Below, piece by piece: positions 1 through 7,741 of a stretch of DNA of 10,411 nucleotides. How positions within the stretch are numbered: position 1 is the stretch's first letter; each line of letters starts with the position of its first letter. Below the pieces are notes generated by a model. That model had not been told where the DNA came from. It worked only from the letters and a program-made list of their open reading frames with translations, and ran no database searches. The DNA is from Cudoniella acicularis (Eukaryota; Ascomycota; Leotiomycetes; Helotiales; Helotiaceae): positions 1 to 10,411 of the forward strand of contig JAAMPI010001318.1 of NCBI GenBank assembly GCA_013054445.1, written 5' to 3'. The translations under genes and the position numbers were made by a program.

Positions 1-410
1 GCATAATTTCCCCAATACCCCAATACACTCCCCACAATCGCATTACTCTTCGTATCCACGATACTGACATTCGCAGTTCCCTTATGCTTGATGCGCAAGT
101 TCACCTCGATGGAAACCTTCTCCCCCACTGTCCATTTCTGCACATTGGCAGTATTGTCTTGAAATTGCAGACCACGGCAGAGCCATAAGTTGCATACCGC
201 GGCTTTATAAGCGGTGTCTCTGGCTGCGGCTTCAGGGAGACCCTCGACGTGAGAGGTGTTGTCGCCTTTGATGTTGGCTTGGACAGAGGGACCGCAGGCT
301 GCGAGAGACGCGGCGCCGATACCGCGGGGAACGGGTTTCGTGATTATGCCATGGGCGGAAGTAGTAGCAGCCAGGAGGGCCAAAGGCGCGAGGAGGCTTG
401 AGATATGCAT
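1..410 (-). CDS. Secreted LPMO-like (AA16-type) protein, N-terminal part
   Basis: Reading the minus strand from the ATG at 410-408 gives 136 stop-free codons that run off the window edge. Residues 1-19 form a signal peptide (hydrophobic LLAPLALLAA, then TTSA) and the predicted mature protein starts with His20 (HGIITKPVPR). An N-terminal His plus an internal His is the copper 'histidine brace' of lytic polysaccharide monooxygenases; the likely second His is His109 in RIKHKGTANVSIVD. Cys39, Cys73 and Cys78 (CNLWLCRG) are placed as in secreted fungal LPMO-like proteins I associate with family AA16, whose members act on cellulose. The start context (GAAAATGC, A at -3) is good and no intron is needed. 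The 3' part, including any linker or GPI signal, is outside the window. Copper LPMO-like protein is likely; the exact family and substrate are inferred from remembered motifs. Product would be secreted and act on polysaccharide in the cell wall or environment. Confidence 0.78.
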   Translation of the reverse strand, partial: MHISSLLAPLALLAATTSAHGIITKPVPRGIGAASLAACGPSVQANIKGDNTSHVEGLPEAAARDTAYKAAVCNLWLCRGLQFQDNTANVQKWTVGEKVSIEVNLRIKHKGTANVSIVDTKSNAIVGSVLGYWGNY

Positions 411-620
411 TTTCGAAATATTTATTCTTAACTGTCTGTTCGGAAAGGGGGGAGGGTTTGAGGGAGTTTTTTTTGTCGTGCAGGAAATAGTTTAGTGAGG
501 AGAGAGCTGCGTTTATTTATGCTTCTCTCCACTCTCTCTCACCACTAATCTTGATTGATTGGTTAATTTGAACACAGATATATATGTGTCCAGGGTAGGT
601 AGTTAGTGGGCATCCATCTC
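411..620 (-). promoter_or_regulatory. Promoter and leader of the LPMO-like gene
   Basis: Upstream of the ATG at 410, the minus strand carries a CT-rich leader (pyrimidine runs at about 447-468 and 526-540), a TATA-like ATAAATAAAC at 520-511 about 100 bp upstream, and a CCAAT box at 562-558 about 150 bp upstream. This spacing is usual for filamentous fungal promoters. A near-palindrome, ACACA-gatatata-TGTGT, lies at 572-589. I did not find a convincing clustered CreA or other carbon-regulator site by eye. Confidence 0.5.
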
Positions 621-1159
621 TTATCTGATCAGGCTGTACATCCGCTGAAGATCTACCGGGTGCCGGTGGTGGCTGTTGTATATCGAGAAATCAAATCAAA
701 ACTGCTTTGTCTAAATACCGATCGTTTCCTTTAATAAATCTTTCACGATTTTTATATTATATTATTGGTATCGGAAAGAGAATATGGTGGCCTGGTACAA
801 TTAATAATTCATAATCTAAGATTTTTGTGATTTGAGGTGGAAAAGGAGTCTTTATTTTTAGCCATGTGCTGTATCTGTCCTCTACTCGCACTGACCGGCT
901 TGTGTCTTCCGTGCGTTTAAATCATTTGAAAATTTCATGAAAGTGGAGAATAAGTTTATTAGATCTGAGACACAAAGAGGCCGGTACAAGGTGTTTGTGC
1001 GGGGATAAACTGACAGAATGACAAATTCCAGTCGAATTTAGCCAGATTGGGCGATTAATTGGAAGGTGTGATTTGTTGGGGTATTGAGCCGCACAGATTG
1101 AGATAGATATGGTTTTTGATTGTTTAGTTTTGGAAAGGAGATTCGAGAAGGGTTCGAAA
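621..1159. other. Intergenic, no gene seen
   Basis: AT-rich upstream sequence (about 700-860) followed by purine-rich plus-strand sequence. A 152-codon open frame on the minus strand (922-1380) is mostly Ser/Pro/His/Leu low-complexity sequence from the pyrimidine-rich strand and shows no domain, so I do not call it a gene. Confidence 0.5.
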
Positions 1160-1231
1160 GGGAGGGAGAGGGGAGGGATGTTCGGCATTTGTTTGTTGGG
1201 GATTAAGGGGGACAGGGGTTGTAGTGGGGGG
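1160..1231 (+). other. Two adjacent G-quadruplex motifs
   Basis: The plus strand reads GGG-A-GGG-AGA-GGGG-A-GGG at 1160-1177, a short-loop G4 consensus. At 1198-1231 it reads GGGG-attaa-GGGGG-aca-GGGG-ttgtagt-GGGGGG, loops of 5, 3 and 7. Both satisfy G3+N1-7 four times. The minus strand is correspondingly C/T-rich. The motifs lie in a gene-free stretch about 750 bp upstream of the LPMO-like start. The sequence match is certain; folding and function are inferred. Confidence 0.7.
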
Positions 1232-2040
1232 TGATAGGGACGAGGATGGGATAGGGGCTCGCTTGTTGAGAATCGTGACTCGTGACTGGATACTTGCTTA
1301 TGTAAAGGCTTTGAAGTGTGTAAGTTGGGTTGAATTACTGAGTTTTGCAGTGCTATGTTTGAAGGATTTATGAGTTTCACTTTTCAAAGCGCTCGCACGA
1401 GAAAATGTTCGCGAAACTTTGAAGTGTTGTGGTCTGTTGCCCAGGTCGCGCCAAGACTGCACTTACACTAATATCAACTGACCAAACCTCACCCTTTATT
1501 TACACTCAACTTACTTCCTCCAGGCCTTCTGCTGGTTTAAAATATGGTGATTCCAGATTTTATTTCTTTGAATCGCACTTCAGCTTAATTGAATAATTTT
1601 TCATCTTCTGCTCGAAAAGGTAACGGGTGTAGAAAATTATAGTCAGCCAGAGGGGAAAGGAGACAATGTTTCTTGTTTTTAAGTGGCTAATATGGGTATG
1701 TGTTTACGCATCGTGGGCCAGGAGTGGCTTTTTGTGGTGCGTGCTATATTGCGGGGATATCTGGACTCGGTATTTGTATGCGTCTAGGAAGTTAAGCTAT
1801 ATTGTCTCTGGTGTTTTCCGTCTTCGAATAGGCCGAAGTGTCCTTTTTAATGTCTCGCTGTTTACATAAAAGCTAATCTCATCACTAACATGTGTGCCCG
1901 CCAATAAAGCTTGCGAATGTGTATACTTAACCTTCAAGAATCCCCAGGATTCCTAAACCGTTCTTTATTCTGTATATCCTCCGTCCAAATCTCGAATTGG
2001 GAGTTCTCGGGTTTGTTTCCTCATCGCATTATATTTTTTC
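1232..2040. other. Intergenic, no gene seen
   Basis: No convincing coding sequence on either strand. It contains a TTCGCGAA palindrome at 1408-1415. A 67-codon plus-strand frame at 1666-1869 starts hydrophobic (MFLVFKWLIW) and meets a GTATGT donor-like site at once, so it could hide the missing signal-peptide exon of the Cys-rich exon downstream; this is a guess and not annotated as coding. Confidence 0.4.
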
Positions 2041-2054
2041 ACGACTTCTTATAG

Positions 2055-2398
2055 AATTGACATCAATGCCGATGAGGAAAAGGTCACTCCAAGAGCATCT
2101 TCCCAAGATGGATGGCCGCTTGGCCTTAATCAAGGTGCAAACTGTCCATATTATGCGCCCGCCCAGTATTACGAGATGGATTTTCAGCCACGAACTTGCT
2201 GCCCGGTTGGACAGATGTGGAGTGGAGGGTCAGGAACACAATATTGTTGTACCACTCGTAAGTTCCAAGTCTAATAACTACCCGCTTGTAGAGTCCACCC
2301 CAATTCAGCACCAACAACTCACTATGGCTGGGAGGAGGAAGGGGGGGGGGGGGAAATCGAACACCATTAAACGGAACGAGGAGCAGAGAAATGGATAA
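2055..2398 (+). CDS. Cys-rich, probably secreted small protein, 5' end not found
   Basis: Immediately after a 3' splice-like TTATAG (2049-2054) a frame reads IDINADEEKVTPRASSQDG, then WPLGLNQGANCPYYAPAQ and RTCCPVGQMWSGG, ending QYCCTT. Five Cys in C...CC...CC spacing with a CCPxGxxWxG core resembles small secreted Cys-rich proteins of fungi. The frame has no upstream ATG before a stop at 1954-1956, so a signal-peptide exon must lie further 5', or the gene is broken. Downstream, unspliced translation stops at TAA 2272-2274. A 34-nt GT..AG candidate intron (2258-2291, donor GTAAGT, TAATAAC branch-like site) would extend the protein through a G-run to TGA... more exactly to the TAA at 2396-2398, adding a basic tail. 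34 nt is very short for a fungal intron, so either end is possible. Coding nature is likely from composition and Cys pattern. Function unknown; an effector-like or wall-associated role is only an inference. Confidence 0.5.
2341..2353 (+). repeat. G13 homopolymer
   Basis: Thirteen consecutive G in the putative second exon of the Cys-rich gene. It would encode a Gly run, and slippage or a sequencing length error here would change the C-terminal frame. It is a reason to distrust the 2398 end. Confidence 0.85.
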
Positions 2399-3041
2399 AA
2401 ATAGTTCAACCAGAGAGGTATGGCGAGAGTGCGTGGTGATGAGCAAAGAGAAATGTAAAAAGAACTGGAACAGTTTAGGCAGATAATTTCTTGTGAACCA
2501 CCAACCGGGCCAATCTATAAATGCTTGGGCGGTGACTTTAGTGCAGGTTGGGGAGAGGGGGGGCTACTCTTGGGTAATGCAGCGTTTGGTAATAGCGGGG
2601 GTGAATTTTTAACAATCCGATGGGGCTGCGGGATCTGGGAAGGTTCAAGGTTAAATACATAAATTTCGGGGAAAGCTTCCAAGGATGAGGCCAAGGGATA
2701 TGGATCTGATTAATTGGAAAGCGTGTGTAGGACTCAAGTTTCTGGGGGAATCAAAGAGACTTGTCCGAGTTACTTCGAACAAGAGTCAGATAATCATCTA
2801 GGGGAATATTTGTCAAATTACTGTTGATCACCCTATAAGGGGATATGAGCTGCCGAGGTAGGTATAAACGCCGAAACGAAACCAGCCAGCAGATATTCTC
2901 AGACTGGCACAATGCAACTAATCGTAAACGCCAAACCACTGCCCCAGCAACCAACTCCATAGTATCCAACAACATCCGTGTATGTATGCACCTTATTCAT
3001 TCTTTCATCTCTTTACTCCATGCCTCTCCAGTTTCCGAATC
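2399..3041. other. Intergenic, no gene seen
   Basis: I see no supported gene. This stretch is the 3' flank of both the Cys-rich exon (plus) and the 93-residue gene (minus), so the two are convergent. An open plus-strand frame at 2845-3360 runs across it but is antisense to the better-supported minus gene. Confidence 0.45.
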
Positions 3042-3405
3042 TCAATGTCTCGTCCTTTCTTTCTCGGCCAGCGTCATATTCCATGGCTTCTTCTCCTTTA
3101 CTGAATGCATTATCTTCGTGCGGTCAAAAATCGTATCTCTGCAATCACAAAGTCAGCTCAGTTACCCCCTTCCCTGCACAAGCAAATCAAAAACGGAAAA
3201 AGGCGAAAAAGGGTGCATACAATCGATCTTGCTCTGGCTTTGGCTCCGCATTATACAACCCCAGCTGACTTCGGATACCACCCATTTTATTCCTATTCGC
3301 GATCTGAAAGATACCATCGATTGCGAAGACGGCGCTTACTGCCGTGACGAAAACGATTGAGAAATTTCTCAGAATTGGGCCGGCGACTGCTGGATTGGTG
3401 TTCAT
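3042..3405 (-). CDS. Two-exon gene for a 93-residue single-TM protein
   Basis: Exon 1 is 3405-3221 and exon 2 is 3138-3042, separated by an 82-nt intron (3220-3139) with donor GTATGC, perfect branch site GCTGAC and acceptor TTGCAG. Splicing joins ...PKPEQDR to LDTIFDRTKIMHS and ends ...LAEKERTRH at TGA. The ATG lies in a strong context (CAAAAATGAAC). Residues 15-35 (FSIVFVTAVSAVFAIDGIFQ) form one hydrophobic segment preceded by Arg13. After it come a short basic patch (NRNK), YNAEPKPEQDR and a charged, Lys/Glu-rich tail. This is a small bitopic membrane protein with a short N-terminus; size and layout would suit a mitochondrial inner-membrane or ER subunit, but I do not recognise the family. 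Splicing rescues a clean charged C-terminus where the unspliced frame ends in FFAFFRF, which supports the model. It looks intact. Confidence 0.72.
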
Positions 3406-3600
3406 TTTTGCTGCTTCTTTCAAAGACCTCTTACTGTTGAGACTGATTTATTGAGATCTCGTGACGATGCGTGCTGTGTGTAACTGTGAGGAATATGGAC
3501 TGTGTGGTACTGTGCAGAGCAATATCAGGGACGGGTATATGCATTTCTGACACTCTATATATATCAATCTATAAACAAATCTGCCCTGCTTAGCAAATCC
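3406..3600 (-). promoter_or_regulatory. Upstream region of the 93-residue gene
   Basis: The minus strand has an ATATATATA run at 3564-3556, about 150 bp upstream of the ATG at 3405, as a TATA candidate. No other site is clear. Confidence 0.3.
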
Positions 3601-4440
3601 CAAAGGTGTGGTGGTGGCTTTTCCATGTGGCATGTTTGGATCGGGAGGCTTCGGAGCGGATTATGTTGGTGGCCTGACATGAAGCCATTCGCGAATTTAG
3701 GATTCTGTGAGGTTTCGGAAGCATCCGATGTCAGCTGACGCTAAAGACCACTTCTTGCACCACTTGTGCGTAATTCGAGGAATTTCTTGGGAGGCGCAGA
3801 AGAATCGTGAAAACGCCGCATGGGAATCTGAGCCGCCAAATTATTGTGTTTTGTCCATCTGATGTGTGGTGCTGCGACGTTGGGTTTCCGGGGTCGGCCG
3901 CCTCCCAGTGCCAGGGAAGCGGGGTAGACAGTAAAATAGGCAGATGAACAGTTCATGCGCAGAAGGGTTCAAGAGCCTCCTTCAGAGGTTCTGGAACATG
4001 CACTCCAGTTTGCACTCGTCTTCGTTTATTCTCTTTCACTTTTAATAATCTTTTATCAACAGCATAATTGGAGGGATTTTCACTAGAGGGTTTTCAGCGT
4101 TTCCCTCTCACTACGATGAACCCGCACCTGTTCCTACCCCTCTTTCCCAACTGAATCCAAAAATTTTGGGCCCATGTCTCACCCAGCGGCTCGATGATCC
4201 GGTACTGATCAAGTGATCTAGCCGTCGGTGACTCCTTGCATCGCATTACTTGAATCGGAAAACCGAGAAATAAATCTTGATATCGCTTGCGTATTAAATT
4301 TGAACACTCTTCAAATCATCACGAGCAGAATTTAAATTGTGACTGCATTTCATAGCATCTCAAGGCGCGGCGCTGAAGGCGCATCTCAAGTCGGTGTTCG
4401 CTCCCCTTTTTAGAGAGAGGTTAAGCGAGATTTAAGTCCT
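3601..4440. other. Intergenic, no gene seen
   Basis: Short open frames occur on both strands (plus 3502-3738, minus 3741-3956) but none has a recognisable domain, splice support or coding-like composition. Small structures are a 7-bp hairpin ATTTGAA-cactc-TTCAAAT at 4298-4316 and a direct repeat GCATCTCAAG at 4355-4364 and 4381-4390, just before the AT-rich block; the latter could mark an insertion border but is not proof. Confidence 0.45.
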
Positions 4441-4740
4441 TACCCCCCTATTTAGGCCACCCTTTTACACCAAAAATAGCGATTTTAAAGTATTTTTAAC
4501 TTTGTAATTAATAATCTATATATACTGTTTTATTATTTACTTAATAATAAAATAGATAACTTTTAATTTCTTTAATATTAAATATATATAAACTTTATAA
4601 AAAATATTTTTTAAAATGTTTATAATTAGTTTATTTAAAAGCTATTACTAAAGTAGTTATTATCTTCTATATTAACTATTTTACTAAAACTATAATATTC
4701 TATACTTTTTATAGCTTATAATATACTCTATAAGTCCGCG
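4441..4740. repeat. AT-rich, RIP-like decayed repeat
   Basis: Composition shifts abruptly to about four-fifths A+T, dominated by TA, with CA and TG scarce, as expected after RIP (CpA to TpA) in a repeat. A motif CCCCCCTA-nnn-AGGCCACC opens the block (4443-4461) and recurs at its end (4743-4760, with two bases between), about 300 bp apart. The repeated GGCCACC edge may be a transposon terminus. No frame can be recovered inside. Confidence 0.6.
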
Positions 4741-5238
4741 CCCCCCCCTAGTAGGCCACCTTGCTTAGCTTACCGCTACTCCCTACCCTCCTATTTTAAA
4801 AATTTATATCTTTATAACGCCTAATTTAATTTTTTTTTAAATTCTATACCTTTTTTAATTCGATTATAAAGAACAAATATACTAAAGAAGACGTGATACG
4901 AGTACTCGAGGAAGTTATAAATAGCGTATCTATATTATAAGATTCTAAGGTCTATACTTTAAAATCGTCTTAATAGCTACGAATCTTACTAAGAAACTAC
5001 TATATCTTTCTAAAAGCTTAGCCTAATATAGGAGAAACGTTTAACAGACTAGGTATAAGTCTAGGAGAGCCTAGGGCTTTGCCCTACTTATATATATATT
5101 AAGGACTTTATATAGTAGATTTTAGCTATATAAAGAGACACTTCTATACTTAGAAAACAATAGATATAAAGCTTCTTTAAACGGAATCCGATTCTATAGA
5201 CTAAAAAGTAACTTTAGATTGATTTTATATATATTAAT
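4741..5238 (+). pseudogene. RIP-decayed N-terminal part of a pogo/Fot1-type transposase
   Basis: From 4872 a frame reads NKYTKEDVIRVLEEVINSVSI, the usual start of the psq-type helix-turn-helix of fungal pogo transposases. After a frame change, from 5017, fragments separated by TAG/TAA appear in order: LSLI-stop-EKRLTD-stop, then ESLGL and KDFI, ILAIKRDTSI, SFFKRNPILQTKK. These match the CENPB-type DNA-binding half (family pattern LSPxQExxLxxW...ESLGLPPTH...GKxWxxxFLxRNPxLxTKK). Many stops fall where the family has Trp or Gln, i.e. TGG to TAG and CAA/CAG to TAA/TAG, as RIP produces. The piece ends near 5230, before the catalytic domain. The element is dead. The C-rich CTAGTAGGCCACC at 4748-4760 may be its left terminal repeat. 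Confidence 0.75.
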
Positions 5239-5456
5239 TGTCATAGACCTGGTTTGACGCGTCCCCCTTTACCTGACGCGTCCCCCCTTGTCACGTGTCC
5301 TAGTCCGTGCTAGACTCACCTCCTGTATATAAGGCCCCTTTAGGGCCACCTCTCCTTCTTCTCTCCTTAGCTTAGTTTCTTCGTGAATACAGCACCTTCT
5401 TGCAAATACGTCCCTACGTGACGTCAGGGCCCTCGTGCCTTTGCAGAGCTGTAACA
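5239..5456 (+). mobile_element. Candidate solo LTR or promoter segment (TG...CA)
   Basis: A sharply bounded, non-RIPed segment starts TGTCATAG and ends CTGTAACA, 218 bp, the size and TG..CA ends of a fungal LTR. Inside are two copies of TGACGCGTCCCCC (5255-5267, 5274-5286), each with the palindrome GACGCGTC, an E-box CACGTG (5292-5297), a TATA box TATATAA (5326-5332), a GGCCC-ctttа-type hairpin partner GGGCC (5333-5347) and a full CRE palindrome TGACGTCA (5419-5426). Flanking 5-mers TTAAT and CTTAT do not match, so a clean target duplication is not seen. It could instead be a 5' region of the transposase remnant that follows. Reads rightward toward it. Confidence 0.38.
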
Positions 5457-5462
5457 CTTATA

Positions 5463-6710
5463 AGCAAGGACGATCCGCGAGACTATAGAGGCGCGGGCGT
5501 CAAGCGCACGATAGTTACCACTATCGAATACGTTAGTGCAGACGGTAGGTCTTTATTACCAATGCTTATTTAGCCAGCTACTACCTATCGAAGTAACTAG
5601 ACCACGTTCCCCACCCCTGGATGGCACTATACGTGCTCCGACTCTGGGTATACCGACTCTAAGATCAGCTTAGAGTGGCTCAAGCGCGTATTCGATCCCC
5701 AGACTAGAGAACAGGCTAACCAGAAGCCACGGGTACTGATTTGTGACGGCTTTAGGACGCACGAGACCCTCGAAGCCCAAGAGTTTTGTTTCGAAAACAA
5801 TATCATCCACTGTCGCCTCCCCTCCCACACCTCCCACAAGCTCCAGCCCTGCGACGTCGGACTGTTTGCCCCCTTAAAAGCAGCCTACCGCGACAAGGCT
5901 AAGAGGCTGTTCTAAGGAGGTGCAAATACCGTTGGCAAGCAACATTTCACCTCTTTATACAGCCCCGCAAGGGAGAAGGCGTTCACGAAGAGAAATATCA
6001 CGGCCGTATAGGCGGCCTGTGGTATATTTCCGCTCAACCCAGACAGAGTCCTCAGGGTGACACCGAAGCCCCCTGCTCAATCAACTATTCCCAGGGCCGA
6101 TGAGATAAGGGTAGGTTCTTGTCATCAAGACGAAGTACCACAAACTCCTATAACGCCAGTGTCAGTAGAGGGTCTTGCGTCGCTACATAATCTGATTAAA
6201 CAGGATGCTCATACGCTTAATGAGACGAGTATACCGCGCCTAAAGAGGCATGTACAGAAGCTTGTCGATGCCGCCCAGGTATCCATCGCTGAAACTGCCC
6301 TCCTCCGTGATGAAAAACAGTTATTGGCCAGAATGAACAACAAAGCCAAGGTTCGCCGATCAGCCAAGTCACTCGTACTAGGGCAGGCGAAGGTAATGAG
6401 CTTTGAGGACATCGTGGTGGCACGAGCAGAGCGTACTGCAAAGGATGTCAAGGTCAAGGGGAAACGTGGTCGGAAGCGTAAGAGTGCTGCGCTAGAGCCA
6501 GATGAGCCAGAGGCGGATGAGCCAGAGCCAGAGTCAGAGCCAGAGCCAGAAGTGGCGCGTGCTGTGAAAGAGGTCATCGAGGGCAGGGGAAAAAGTAGTC
6601 GGAAGCGTAAAACTGCTGCGCAAGAGGCAGATGAGCCAGAGCCAGAGCCAGAAGTGGCGCGGACAATCGAGACGCCAGTATGGAGGGCACCAGTTGCGCA
6701 GATGATATGA
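5463..6710 (+). pseudogene. C-terminal half of a pogo/Fot1-type DDE transposase
   Basis: One frame runs from about 5463 to the TGA at 6708-6710, interrupted by TAG 5571-5573, TAG 5598-5600, TAA 5913-5915 and TAG 6009-6011. At three of these the family has Trp (IWPA, NWT, WAACG context), so TGG to TAG; the fourth fits CAA to TAA. The DDE_1 domain shows catalytic Asp2 in VLICDGFRTHE (codon 5745-5747) and Asp3 in LQPCDVGLFAPLK (5853-5855), 35 residues apart. The first Asp (NxDE motif) and the DNA-binding half are absent. Downstream come NTVGKQHFTSLYSPARE, FPLNPDRVLR and a basic/acidic tail with a tandem duplication. Damage is far lighter than in the N-terminal remnant to the left, and about 100 residues are missing between them, so they are probably two different copies. 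Cut-and-paste activity is not possible from this copy. Confidence 0.88.
6469..6661 (+). repeat. Tandem duplication in transposase tail (SRKRK...PEPEPEVAR)
   Basis: Unit 1 (6469-6559) and unit 2 (6598-6661) both begin GTCGGAAGCGTAA and end CCAGAAGTGGCGCG, separated by 38 bp. They encode RKRKSAALEPDEPE...PEPEVAR and RKRKTAAQEADEPE...PEPEVAR. Within each, GAGCCA hexamers repeat, giving acidic Pro-Glu runs. It combines basic nuclear-localisation-like RKRK with acidic tracts. Confidence 0.8.
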
Positions 6711-6917
6711 GACTGTTGTACGAAAGAATAGAGAATCGTATCTCATTTCGATTAGTTCGGATTTGGTTTTATGGAGGCAGGAAATTGGATACAATTAATG
6801 GTCGTAGCATTCTCGGCGTAATAGATGAGGCATATACACCTATAGGTCATCAGCAAGCAGTCTTTGTACCCGGTCGCAGTAGCGCCTTGAGAAGTATTGC
6901 AGATAGTATTGACGCTT
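6711..6917. other. Convergent 3' flank
   Basis: Gap of 207 bp between the transposase stop (plus) and the stop of the 234-codon gene piece (minus). No terminal inverted repeat matching the GGCCACC edge at 4741 is visible, so the right end of the transposon is not defined. Confidence 0.4.
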
Positions 6918-7741
6918 TTACGAACAGCTCTGAATCTCTTTATCCCTCTCAGCTACTTCAGCGTTGCACCTCTGACGATCCTGCGTGCCTTTCTTGACCT
7001 GACAACATCTCGGCACTGCGAGGACTTTCTTCCCTGTGTATTCTGCCGGGTCTATTGCAAACGAAAGGACTTTGTTGGCGAATGCTCCTCCGTCATTATC
7101 CACTTCAATGATGCTAATCGCTAGCACTTCTGGGTTTGGATCGTCGGCAGGAACAAGGTGATCGAATGTGACTCCGTAGTAGTCGATATAGCTAAAGCAG
7201 TGGGTAACGGTCAGCTAACAAGAATAGCGTACGACGTTCTCAGCAATACCCACTTACTCTAATGGTCTTCTTCCTTCCATTGCCCATGCCAAATACTCAT
7301 CTCGCACGGCTGGAATACTACCCTCCTCGCCATATAGCGCCCGATGGGTAAGGCTCGCGAGCTCTAAACCTCCTGGCTGCGGAAAACGCACAATCTTGTC
7401 CCATGATGTCTTCGGAAGAAGCTTCTGGATCGACTCCAGCGGCCCTTGAATCTGAATTCTGAGTGGCTTGGTAGGTGGTGGAGGATGGAGATAATGACAT
7501 GGGCTGTGGATACAAGGAGGAATGAAAAGCTCAAGATCCATCGATATCTGTGGGTCACTCTCAGTTGAGAGCTGAAGCAAAGTCGTGGTAAGGCACAAAC
7601 CTTAGACAACTGAAAAGTTAACCTTCCAGGGCCGATAATACTTGTTGCCAAGACTTTGGGCCTGGTATCTAAGGCATGCAGCTTCCCGCTACGGATCCGT
7701 ACATGCAATGCGTTGCAAGGCGGGATCAGATAACGGGATCG
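6918..7741 (-). CDS. Three-exon gene piece, unknown protein, 5' end unresolved
   Basis: Three minus-strand exons splice in frame: 7741-7601, 7547-7258 and 7191-6918 (TAA at 6920-6918). Intron 1 is 53 nt (donor GTTTGT, acceptor CCACAG), intron 2 is 66 nt (donor GTAAGT, branch GCTGAC at 7215-7210, acceptor TTTAG). Together they give 234 stop-free codons: 47 (RSRYLIPPCNALHVRI..., HALDTRPKV), 96 (MDLELFIPPCIHSP..., SWDKIVRFPQPGG, AVRDEYLAWAMEGRR) and 91 (DYIDYYGVTFDHLVPADD, VLAISIIEVDNDGG, RCCQVKK, QSCS). No membrane segment; seven or so Cys; alternating hydrophobics suggest a beta-rich soluble domain. I do not recognise the family. The exon at 7741 opens after an acceptor-like GATAG with stops upstream, so at least one 5' exon is missing or lost. 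Unlike its neighbours it has no RIP-type stop. Confidence 0.62.

Noticed and set aside
922..1380. 152-codon open frame on the minus strand
   Set aside because: Ser/Pro/His/Leu-rich product of the pyrimidine-rich strand, no domain, no splice or start support.
2845..3360. 171-codon plus-strand open frame
   Set aside because: Antisense to the spliced 93-residue gene, low-complexity and no conserved motif; two overlapping plus frames share the same weakness.
3502..3956. Short frames on both strands
   Set aside because: Under 80 codons, no recognisable motif, and composition not distinct from intergenic DNA.
4441..5238. AT-rich DNA as mitochondrial or centromeric sequence
   Set aside because: Ordered remnants of a pogo transposase with stops in place of Trp/Gln fit RIP of a nuclear repeat better.
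6209..6794. Minus-strand frames opposite the transposase tail
   Set aside because: Shadows of the acidic PEPE repeat coding strand; Ser/Gly-rich antisense translation.
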